From Paracyclopina nana (Eukaryota; Arthropoda; Copepoda; Cyclopoida; Cyclopettidae), in NCBI GenBank assembly GCA_019096065.1, contig JAGUCH010000001.1, forward strand, positions 2,232,001-2,296,000: 64,000 bases of DNA. The letters are read 5' to 3'. The translations under genes and the position numbers were made by a program. Shown in pieces: positions 26,286 through 36,226 of this stretch (position 1 is the first letter of the stretch; each line of letters begins with the position of its first letter). The notes below the pieces were generated by a model, which was not told the DNA's origin, did not search any database, and saw only the letters and a program-made list of their open reading frames with translations.

Positions 26286-28217
26286 ATGACGTGGCTGTGG
26301 AAAGACAAGAAGACCGAACAGCTCAAAGCGACCCTGAATCAAGCCTTCGACGAGGACAAGTCCTGCACGACGGCCAAATTGACCTCACTCAAAAACGACG
26401 CGCGGGATTTTAAAGCGCAGCTTAAAACGACGTCGAAAAGCATCAAATTGACGCACGCCACCAAAAACCGACGGGAGCTGCTCGAGTCGCTCGAGGCGAA
26501 AACCACGGATTTGCAGGGGAAAATCGTCGGCCTCCGCCATTGGAACGTGCTCCAGCTGGCCGCCCTGGAAAAAAGCGAGGCCGAGCTGGAGGCCGGCATC
26601 GCGGAGGTGTCTTCGAAGCAGCTGGCCTTGAAGGAGAAGGCCGACTCGCTTTTGGGTAGGCGATTTCTGCTTTAGGACCACCTCGGTGGTCGCGGTGGAT
26701 TTCCGGTAGAATCTGTCTAATTATTTCGTTGCTTCAATTCAGCGACATGTGAGGAGAAGCTGGCTGGTGGCGGGCGCCGCGCCACCCAACTGGAGACTGG
26801 CCATGTGGGGTCTCATCATCATCAACGGGCAAAGAATAGCGAGTGTGGTCCGACGAAGGACCGGCAAAGTCCAACCTTGACAGGGTGGTCGACGGATGAC
26901 GAGCGCATCTTCGCCAGGGAGGCGGCCAAAATCAACAACAAGTGGGCGGCTGCCAACGCAAAAAAGACCGCAAACAACGAATCCGGGTATGCATAATATA
27001 CTTACCACATGGATCAAGCGTTTCTCAACATTCGTTAATATAGTATATGGAACGAGTTGCGCTATTTACGCGCTTTTTCACGCTTGATCCGAGCCGGTGA
27101 GCCATAGCTAGGTAAGGTACGGGCAATTAATGAGGAAATTGCATTTTGAGCAAATTTCCCAGATTTGCTCGTCATACTTTTGGTATTCGAACTTTTGCGG
27201 ATCGGAATTTCACCTATCGAACTTTTGCTGATCGGAATTTCACATTTCGAACTTTTGCGGATTCGGAATTTCACATTTCGAACTATTGCGGATTCGTACC
27301 TGAACAGATATGCCCCTCGGACGCCTATTAGGTAAAGCGTTGGTAAATTTGCGAATGAATAATTTATGAAAAATTTCAGTCAGAGCAATGCTCAGACGGA
27401 CTGGTGGCACCGGAGCGAGACTTTGAGGAACGCGTTCATCCACAAGGTGTGGGCGGCCACGAGCGGGAGCGTCAACACTTTCGAGGCCGTGGAAAGGCAC
27501 GCCATCGCGTGGGTCAAATCCGAGGACGCGAAGGCCAAGCGGCGACGAAAAGCGCAGAAATGGCGCGAGCTGCAAACCAAGGAGAAGGACGAGCGCCAAC
27601 GCGCGCTACGCGAGAACGTGCACGAGTGCCACGATTGCGAAAAGAAACTCGTTCGCTCGTTGCGTTCGAGCGACAATCGCGCGAAACTCGCGGAATGGAA
27701 GCAAATCAAGGCGATGAAGGAGGAACTGCGCAAAGCGGACGACCTCGTCAACGCGGTCAAGCGCATCGAGGAGACCATCGTGCATGGCGAAAAACCGGTT
27801 AAAACGCGCATGCGGCGCCCCAAGAGCGGGAAAAACGTGCTGAAAACGGAGGCCGAAGCGGCAGAGCCCGCACTGACTCTGACCCGATTCGAGCGCAAAA
27901 AGCTCCTGGCCTCGTTTCAGCAGCGCGACCAGGCCATGGTACAAAAGAAGCTCGAGATGAAAATGAACGCGGCGAAACCGGCCTCGCCCGACCTCGGCCT
28001 CAAAACACCAAAGCTCTGCCTCAACATCGAGACGGAGGCCAACCACTTCCAGAAGCCGACCTTCGCCTCGCTGAGAAAACTGCAAGTGTGCGACGACGAC
28101 CCCAGCGAAGTCTTCGGCTACGACTTTGCGCCCGAATTGGAAAGCAAGCTGCTGCAAATCGAAAACATTCCCCGTTTGGGCATGCCCACGTGGCGATCAT
28201 CCGACCACACACGATGA
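26286..28217 (+). CDS. Charged coiled-coil protein of unknown function
   Basis: Exons 26286..26655, 26743..26986 and 27380..28217 give 483 aa; the splice phases agree. I do not recognise the family. The N-terminal ~120 residues are Lys/Glu/Ala/Leu-rich with heptad-like spacing (LLESLEAKTTDLQGKIVGLR). The middle exon is low in complexity with a short HHH run and a TDDERIFAREAAKINNKW stretch. The long last exon is mostly charged helix (AKAKRRRKAQKWRELQ, KQIKAMKEELRKADDLVNAV), followed by a less charged C-terminal ~60 residues. No signal peptide or membrane segment is seen. The coding exons are strikingly GC-rich at third positions compared with neighbouring genes. Intron 2 holds a tandem repeat, and AATAAA lies 41 bases after the stop. 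Confidence 0.75.
27186..27297. repeat. Tandem repeat, ~30-bp unit, 4 copies, inside an intron
   Basis: Four near-identical copies of a unit around TCGAACTTTTGCGGATCGGA plus ATTTCACAT. Later copies carry one extra T. It lies wholly inside intron 2 of the coiled-coil gene, and its open frames are repeat artefacts. Confidence 0.8.
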
Positions 28218-28257
28218 ATAAGTAATAGATGTAATTAATTAATTATTGCGTGCGCGA

Positions 28258-28263
28258 AATAAA
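28258..28263 (+). promoter_or_regulatory. Poly(A) signal of coiled-coil gene
   Basis: AATAAA 41 bases after the stop codon at 28217. Confidence 0.5.
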
Positions 28264-28287
28264 ACCATGACGTCCCAGTGTGCGGCA

Positions 28288-28385
28288 AGGCAACGGACGA
28301 GTTCACATCTCTGATACAGATGAGGGGAGGAAGGGCGCGCTGAGCCTTTCCTCCCCTCGCTTTGTATGAGATGGACTCGTCCATG
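28288..28385. repeat. Imperfect ~100-bp inverted repeat, GGACGAGT ... GGACTCGTCC
   Basis: The arms include ACGGACGAGTTCACATCTC at the left and GAGATGGACTCGTCCAT at the right, with an inner pair GAGGGGAGGAA / TTCCTCCCCTC. The whole can fold as a long hairpin with a short GC-rich loop. Related sequence occurs at 25760-25835 and 32972-33064. Confidence 0.6.
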
Positions 28386-30885
28386 CACAATGGGCCGCGC
28401 GTGCGCTTGTGCGCGCGGTCCGCTCTTTTGGCAGAGCTCCGCGCAAGTCGTCGGACAAAAAAGTGGCAACACTATTCACATAAGTATCATAACAATAACA
28501 TTGATGTAGGGCGATCCCAGCGGCCTTTATGGGCAACATTTGTGATTTTCAGCTGACACTGCTCGAGCAAAAAAACTGAGTTACCGCGTTTTTGCGACTC
28601 GTAAAGTAGTTCGAAATAAAGACCCAAGCACATAAGAGTTAACAATTTTTGTAAAGGATTACTTTATGACAGTAAAATAAAATGGGTTTAAATCTATTTT
28701 ACCCAATAAAACTTAAAACATCAAGACGTTAGAGTCCTGAAGCTATGCATTTGTAAAAACAAAGTAACCATTTACTATAGCTATTTGCCCTAAATAAAGT
28801 GGCTCAACTAATGCATACAAAATGTGATTTTGAACTCGGCTCACAAGTGTTTCTTCAAAAAACTCGGTAGATGGAGTGTCTTTGTTATGATGCTGCTGTC
28901 TATTCGCCTTGCAAAACGGCTCCCGCTGCAGCTGGTGGAAAAAATTCGCGAATCAAAACGGGTTCATGGCCGGCTATCTGCGGATGACAAAGAAAAGCAC
29001 CGCGCATCCACTATGGGACCAACGAGGCTCGAAAAATGATTCCAATTTTTTTTTTTAGCAAATCGCGCATGACCTGGCAACTTCAGTCGCCTTTTAATTT
29101 AAACCCTTTTAGTTTTTGATATATCAATGGCAATGGAGAAGGCCGGTAAATGAGGGCTTTTGAGTTGCTGCTGTTTTAAAGGAATTCGCGAGGTGCGATC
29201 GCTTGCCGCCGACTTGGACTCGTCCGAGCGTTTTCCATGCCAACAACCGGAGGCCTTGAATGGCGGGCCTCGCAGCTCAGGCCCGGTTGGCCAATTTTTT
29301 TCGAATTTTCAATGCGCTTCGTTCGACGGCGGCGCCATTGCCAAGGTTTTTTCGTGGCCCAAAATTGGGACACGGCGAACGCTTGCACGCAGCAGTTGGA
29401 CTTGCGCAAGCCGAAGCCAAGCCAGCTTGGGAAAATATGAACTACTTCGGGTTTTCTCTCGGGCTTCGCACTGTAAATCACAAAAATGATTCCAATTTTT
29501 TCCTAATCCGAGATTAGATGCAAAGATGCAAAGCAAATCTGAACACTTGAAAGCTTGAGATATAATTTGGCGCAACTGACGGAATTACGAGTAAAGCTTG
29601 CATTCGGGCTTTTTTTCATGAAAAAAGTTTTAAAAAAAGCAAGGTCGAATAGCGAAATTAGGCAGGGCATAAGCCACAAATTGGGTCATGGCTAGTTTTT
29701 GGAAATATGCAGTTCGTTGAACTAGCAGAGGTAAGTGAACCCGAACGTGCGTGGATGGCATTGAAAAGTTCATTCACATCATCGAAAACACGGCAACAAC
29801 AGGTGAAAGATACGAGTACTCACACTGTGACTTTTTTTATAATAAAAAACCAAACATCTAACACATGAGCTTCAAAGCATATTTCAACGCAAAAAAAATG
29901 AAATGTTTCGAGGCATTTGCTTTTCAAGTACGTTTCGCATGTTGCCCATGTGCAACTTTTTTGTTCGATGCCTTCAAAACCTCCAAGGTTTTCCCGAGCT
30001 CTCTTGTGTGGCTCAAGGTTGACCTGAATTCACTGACCTTGCGCCATAAAGCAATGATAAAAGAAGACCCAAATGCCCAAATACAGCGGGAAAGCGACCC
30101 TAAACACCAACATTTCATTGTTGCACATCATATTATCATATTACATGTTATTATGAAATGTATTGTGATTGTCATTAATATGAATTTTCAAGAGCGGTAA
30201 TTTCATTCATTAATTTTTGTAAACGTATCCTATAATAATTGTTCTTCTTGTTTGTTGTCTTTTTTAGTCCAATTTCAAATTGATGCTGGCCTCGTTTTTT
30301 AGCGGCACGCGCATCTTCTTTTTGCGCATTGCTCAAGGCTGCAAAAATTGCACTGAAATTGCAACATTTTTGCGGGTGAAAGCGCTGCTCCTGCAAAATG
30401 AGAGGAGAATTCCGCTCCTCTTCCTTCGCCGTCCTTGACCTCGTTCATCCGCCGAGATTTGTCAAGCAACTCGTGGGGGAGCCTTTTCCCCTCTCGCGAA
30501 TATCCTTCAGCCTACACATATGGCCTTAATAAGGCCAAAAACAACCTTGGAGGAGCCTTTCCCCTCCGATTTCTTTGTTTGCTAAAAAAGACCAGCTTTC
30601 CCTTGGCGCCGCAAGGTGGCGCATTGCATTCACAAAGAACTTGCTTTCTCCATTCTCTTTCTCAGTGCGCGTGAACTTCCCCACGTACTATGCGTGAGTG
30701 AAGGCCGTTCGCGAGGCCGTTGACTTTTTTAGAAGCGGGAGTGGCCTCGCTTTTTTACCTACACCTAAAGCTCAAAAAAATCTTGTGGACACGGATTTGA
30801 CCAGACATACCCAAAATAACGCTATCTCAAAAATTCTTAATTTCGCATGGCTTTGTAATATTCTCGATTTTTCGGTGCAGACGCT

Positions 30886-30928
30886 CTGGCGCCAGTTAAG
30901 TTTTGCCCCAGACTGAGCGGCGCCTCAA
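30886..30928. repeat. GGCGCC-ended short palindromic repeat, possible third copy
   Basis: TCTGGCGCCAG at the left and GAGCGGCGCCTC at the right flank a ~25-bp interior, like the elements at 20856 and 55721. Interior similarity is only partial. Confidence 0.35.
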
Positions 30929-32971
30929 GTAAAAAACAACGTTTTTTGTTCAAGGTCCGGGGAGCAACGTCTCAATGCGTTGATATTGTTGCGACCTTGC
31001 CGTTTTTTATGCTTTTCAAGTTCAAGCCCGGGGTGACGTAATCGCACGTAGCTGTAGCCAATCGACGGAATTATGACACAATTATGAGGCGCGTGTGCTT
31101 ATCAAGGACGGCCTTGGCTCTTTTTGTGCCGAAGGTCAGACCCCAGAAAGAGAGTAAAAATGCGAGGCCTACTGCAACGAGCATTTTTTAAGAGTGACGG
31201 CGGCCTCGAGGTCACCTCGAGAAGGCAACGCAGCACTGAGAGGGGAAAGTGCAACGACCTCCACGCGGAGCTGCAACATCACTCGCGTAGCCTTCGGAAG
31301 AACAGAGAGAACTGCATGGAGAATATATGGAGAAGTAGTTTTTTACAGCTTTTTACGCCATCATATCGGATCAGCATGCGTGCAGGAAAAGGCCTTGGCG
31401 AGCAAAGGCCTTGCTCTTGACATTACACAAAGGCCTCGAGTTGTCGGTGTCGAAGGTCATTAGGCCTACTCTTCATTTCCCACTTGTTGCCTTGAAGCGT
31501 TGAGAAAGGCATAAAATCCTTTCGCATAATCGACCATAAAGTGAAAGCTCCGCTCGTAAAAAATTGAGTATCATGTCCTACAGTTTTTTTTAAAGAATGG
31601 CCTTGGGCTCCGTTAGCCTTGGAATCAAGCGCGAGGCCTCTATGCAAGTACAACGACCTTCGCGGCTAAAAAAGGCCTTTGATGAAATGTCAAGTCCTAG
31701 GCCTTCTTCATTAGCGATGGTTGGCCGAAATTGATTCGCCTTCGACCTTGGGATTAATTTTTTAGGCTATGTAGTTGATGACGCTAAAGTTACATAATCG
31801 GCAGACAGAGGCTCTCGGTTTTTAGGAGAGAAGGCCGCGCCGAGATATGAAAGTAAGGCCTTGGACTTGACATGACAAAAAGGCCGTAATTGGCCTCGTC
31901 GTCGGCGCCGAAGGTCATTCCCTGATGTGCGCGAAGAGAAGGCCTAGTCATGATGACGTTAATGCCAAGGTCGGCATGCTCAAGGCCTAACAAGGCCAAA
32001 AATTAATTTGGGCGCCGTTTGCGTTAGCAATTTTTTTAAAGCGAGAAAAAGCATGGTTGGAAGAGGTGAAAAAAATAATTTTTTTGTCATCAGCTATTAT
32101 TATTTACATTAGCATTCCTGGAGGCATATTTTTTGGATGAACTTATCGAAGTTCAACTATGAGTGGACACAATGTGGATTTATGAAGTAATGGAATCGTC
32201 TGCAGCTAGCCAAGGTTGCTTCTTCATTCAAGGCCGAACGGACGTGAAAAATGTTGGTTGTTGCGTAACTTGATGCTGGTGTTGCCGTTGCCTTGAACGG
32301 ACGACCATGAGCTGTTGCTTTGAACTTGAAATTCAGATTAGTACTCTATCATTTGAACTTGAAAAAAATCGCCGTTGCCGCGTAGCTTTAAAAGACTCAT
32401 TCCTCGCTGCAATGAGCTCGCGGATGCTTTCAGCCTTTGAATTTCAATAGCATCCAGCTCTGACCCAGATTGGTTGTTATTGAAAAATTGCCCATGTTTT
32501 TCCAAGATGACCGAATTTCTCAGGGCGAGAGTAGATCAACGACCTCGACATGTTGTTGAACCTGCCCAAAATGAGGTCATTTACCTTGGCGTTCAAGGCC
32601 TTGAACAACCAGACAAACAAACCAGGTCAAACCATAATTCAACGGAAAATAGCCGCTCTCAGCCTTAACTAAACACGAGCGTTGCTTAAACCTGTTTTTT
32701 ATAATAACATTCATTGGTAGCTAATACTTTTCTCTTGTGAAAAATGATTATAATTCATCAATAAAAAAAGTTCGAAGACTGCAACGGAATGAACTTTTGA
32801 AAAATTGGATATGATTTATAGTTTTCTTCAAGTTACTAAAAAGTCTCAATGTAGATTGCTCTTTCATTCCTTGCAATTTTGCTAAGAGCTTTGCAGCATC
32901 TGCTCCGTATTTCATTTTTTCTTGGAGCGTTTTGGCAGTCAACGTCCCACTGTGCTGCAACGGTAGCAGCG

Positions 32972-33064
32972 GACGAGTCCACGTTATCTAGCAACACTCG
33001 GGGAAGGAAGGTGACTTCCGCTCCTCTCTCACCCGTCGCGCAACGCAAAGTAGACTCGTCCATT
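32972..33064. repeat. GGACGAGTCC ... GACTCGTCC inverted repeat
   Basis: Begins GCGGACGAGTCC and ends GTAGACTCGTCCATTCAC. The right part (CTCCTCTCTC, then GACTCGTCC) resembles the right arm of the element at 28288-28385. Confidence 0.5.
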
Positions 33065-33896
33065 CACGTTTTGCACTCTGGCGCAAAGCTAGAAAAAATC
33101 GCCCAATTTTTTGAATAAAAGTTTAAAATCGGTCCTTTTCAGTGCTCCCTGGGTAAAGGCCACATTCCCCAGTGTGCTCAAGTCTAGTTACGTTGGTAGT
33201 AAAAAGGGGCAAGCATCGGGGCGGAGGCTCGTGAGTCTGGGGGCGTTTGCGCCTCCCCTTGGGGCGGGCAGGGCACTCGGATCGCGGCAAGATTTACAAG
33301 ACATAAAGCAGCCGACTTGACAAGTTCACGACAAAATGATAGCTTTTCAAGCTGTGTTGCTCTGGAAAATAGACACTTTTAGGTGCTTCTTGGCACGCAA
33401 CCCACCTACCTTCACTTAACACGAGGGCACATTTTTACCCGAATTTGACCAATCAAAGCTCCGCCTTGTGGCCCAAAGCCTGACGGGCGATGACTCTTTA
33501 AAGATGGACGGAAGCAATTGTTCAAATAGAATTAGTTTTATGTGGTGTTCATCTACGTTGCCTTTCCTTATCAGTTAATGGTTCAGAATACTAAATATGC
33601 AAAGATTTGCCTTTCCTTTTTTAAAGATAAATTAAACAATTTTAGGCTCAAGTGGCTGAAGCAGAAAATGAAGTAAGGCGTTTACCATACTGCACAAACT
33701 TAGAGGTAAAAGGTATTTTCTATTTGCTGCTCACGCCACTTAATCTTACCACTCAACCCAGTGCATAGCCCTAAAAAGTGCGGGGATTACCAAGAAACCT
33801 GATTTGGTTTTATGAGAGTACTTTTATGTAGTGTACAGGCCTACATAAGGTGACTCTTAAACAGTTTACAATCCAGTTAAATGCAACGCGCTCAAC

Positions 33897-35889
33897 ATGT
33901 TGCGTTTTCTGCTGTGTGCTTTGTTTGGGGCAGTGATTCAAGGAAAACCTCAATGGGATTTGGACAAAAATGTTCCATACTTTGGTACTCTATAATTTTC
34001 ATGACTACGCGTTAAGGTGCTATAAGGCTAATTTTGTCAGGTACACCCGGACTCGTGAGCATTAGCGAATCCTCTGACAGCATTTCAGCTGAAAACTCAA
34101 CAGTTCAAATTCGATGGCTCAATGACAATACCATGCAAATCCTCTGGGCTGAGGACGGCCACATCGATGACATAATTTACCTGACTCCGAAATCCAATTT
34201 TTATCCCGCGCCCAAGGAAGGATGCACTTTTACTGGCAAGCTCGAAAAAGACTTGAAAGCAGAAGTGTCAGTTGTGGGCTGTCAACATTCAGAGGAGACG
34301 GTTGCCAGCATAGGAACAGAGCAGCATGTCCAACAGTTCATACTAAAGGATGGCATCACCAAAAAGATTGTGCAAAATAACCTCTCTCAGAGGTCCAAAC
34401 GACTGGCTGATGATGAAGAGTATTTTGACTATGATTACCAAGAAGACAGAGTGATGACTGACACACTGGAAACCGGCGAAGACTTCACTGATCTCAGATC
34501 CGGATTGGAAAACTCCATAAGTAAAATAGCTGTTTCATAGCGATTTATTGAAGTTTCAGTCATCAGTGCATTTTAGGCTCAGTTCCGGAAGAGTTGACCC
34601 TGGCCATAACTATTGGTTATGACACCTCTCTTCTAGCCTACAGAGGTGGATAAGTGAAATCTTAAAATCAATATACTATACGAGTCTAAAACTAATTGGT
34701 TTTCAAGGTTCGGAAGACGCTGCTGTGAACTTCTTGAACCAAGCTATTGAACTTGCAAAGCCACATTTCAAGCACTCCAGTCTGTCGAGCAAAATCAACT
34801 TTAAGATTGATCCGACAGTGCAAAAAGTAAATTTTGCCACAAAGGCTCAATGGCTTTGCAATGAAAAGCATGAGGATTTGGAGAATCTGATGGAAAGTCG
34901 CAAAGGGAATGATGTTCCCCTCATCATTTTCACCGAAGACTGTGCAACGAATGAAAAAGTCGTGAGGACTGGATGTGCTTTTGCGTAAGCCATACAAGCA
35001 ACCATTTCACTTGATCCGAATTACCAAAATGTAGATTCTGATTTATTTTAGTGGCGCTGGATGTGGCACAACGAATGGAAAAAACCTGGCCATTATTGAC
35101 CTGAGCTTTTGCAAAAAGTCCGCTTGGCTCCTAGTTCAAACAACCAATACTTTAGTGCATGAAATTGGTCACTTGGTAAGCGAATTTTAATTAAGCAACC
35201 ATTGGCATTGTCTGACAAATTGATCAACTCAGATTGGAATGAAGCATGATTTTGATCCACGACATTCGCAAGATCGTTGCGATGGCCAGGGTTTCATGAG
35301 CTATGGCAAAAATCTGCCTGAAAAGTGGAGTTCATGCAGTGACTCTGATTTTGTGAACTGGTACTTCACAAAAGGCCATACTTGTACCGCACCTGAATTT
35401 TCCGATGACAACTCTCAGGATGTTTGTGAGGAAACCAAAGAAAGCACACGACTGTGGGCTCATTATGGTGCATCATTGAAAAGCTCATTAAGGGAATGCT
35501 CCCTTGATTGCTCACAAGATCCCAATTGTTTTGCTGCGACTTGGGATTCGGAATTTAGGAATGGTGGCACTTTGGTCAATTGCTTCAAATACTACCATGA
35601 CTTTAACTTGGCCACAAAAGAGGATGGATTCACAAGCGTATTTTGTAGAGTAAAGCCTGGTTGTGGAGCACCACAGAAAGATACTAGACTTTGGGGGCAC
35701 AATGATCAATCTCTGGAATCTTCCATTGAAGAGTGCTCTAAATCGTGCGCAGAAGACTCTTCATGTCATGCCATCACTTGGACTCCTGACTTCAGTGCTG
35801 GAAATCCTGACTATAACTGCTGGAAGTTTCCGCTTGATTACCAAAGGAAAACAACTGGGGATAGTGATTTTACGAGTGTATTCTGCTAA
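33897..35889 (+). CDS. Secreted M12B (reprolysin-type) metalloprotease with C-terminal cysteine-rich repeats
   Basis: Exons 33897..33984, 34041..34520, 34577..34645, 34708..34984, 35052..35175 and 35233..35889 give 564 aa. The ATG at 33897 starts a signal peptide. A propeptide follows, ending in an acidic, tyrosine-rich stretch after a furin-type RSKR site (about residues 147-150). The catalytic domain carries the zinc site HEIGHLIGMKHD (341-352) and a Met-turn FMSYG. The last exon adds two similar ~75-residue modules with spaced cysteines, each ending TSVFC; they look PAN/apple-like but are divergent. No transmembrane segment is seen. In this family such enzymes cut extracellular matrix or secreted proteins. 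The gene is tandem with a paralogue 340 bp downstream. Confidence 0.88.
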
Positions 35890-36226
35890 GCTTGATAGTT
35901 TGCCAATTCTATTGTATGCAGTAATAAAATTGCTTGATCTGTCTAGTGACGTCAAAAACCAGATTGACTAGTTGGAACTTTCTGGATCCCACGTTCCACC
36001 TAAGCTAGGGCTTGTTAAAGAATGCATTAAAATAGGCCGTTTACAAATATTTTAATGGCTGTTTCCAATACAGCCAATTAGCAGCATTTATTGAATCAAC
36101 CCTAAAATGTTTTATAGACTGGCCTAATTTGGCAGATTTTAAGCCAACTCTATCTGGTTTTTTGGTGTGTCTAAAATGCATTGCAATGTGGGGAATCCAA
36201 GCTTATTTCATTGTTGTGGTGAGGCC
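35890..36226. other. Short intergenic spacer between the two protease genes
   Basis: AT-rich; carries the poly(A) signal of the first gene and presumably the promoter of the second. No other feature is seen. Confidence 0.5.
35923..35928 (+). promoter_or_regulatory. Poly(A) signal of first protease gene
   Basis: AATAAA 34 bases after the stop codon. Confidence 0.55.

Larger units (their letters stand above)
28218..33896. other. Repeat-rich intergenic region, no supported gene
   Basis: About 5.7 kb between the coiled-coil gene and the protease pair. It contains palindromic repeats with GGACGAGTCC/GGACTCGTCC ends (28290-28385, 32972-33064), a GGCGCC palindrome near 30886-30928, and a stretch around 31370-32010 very rich in AGGCC/GGCCT. 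Open frames are short and overlap on both strands; none shows a domain. Confidence 0.5.

Noticed and set aside
27392-28157. Long minus-strand and third-frame open frames opposite the coiled-coil gene
   Set aside because: Antisense shadows caused by the high GC content of the real exon.
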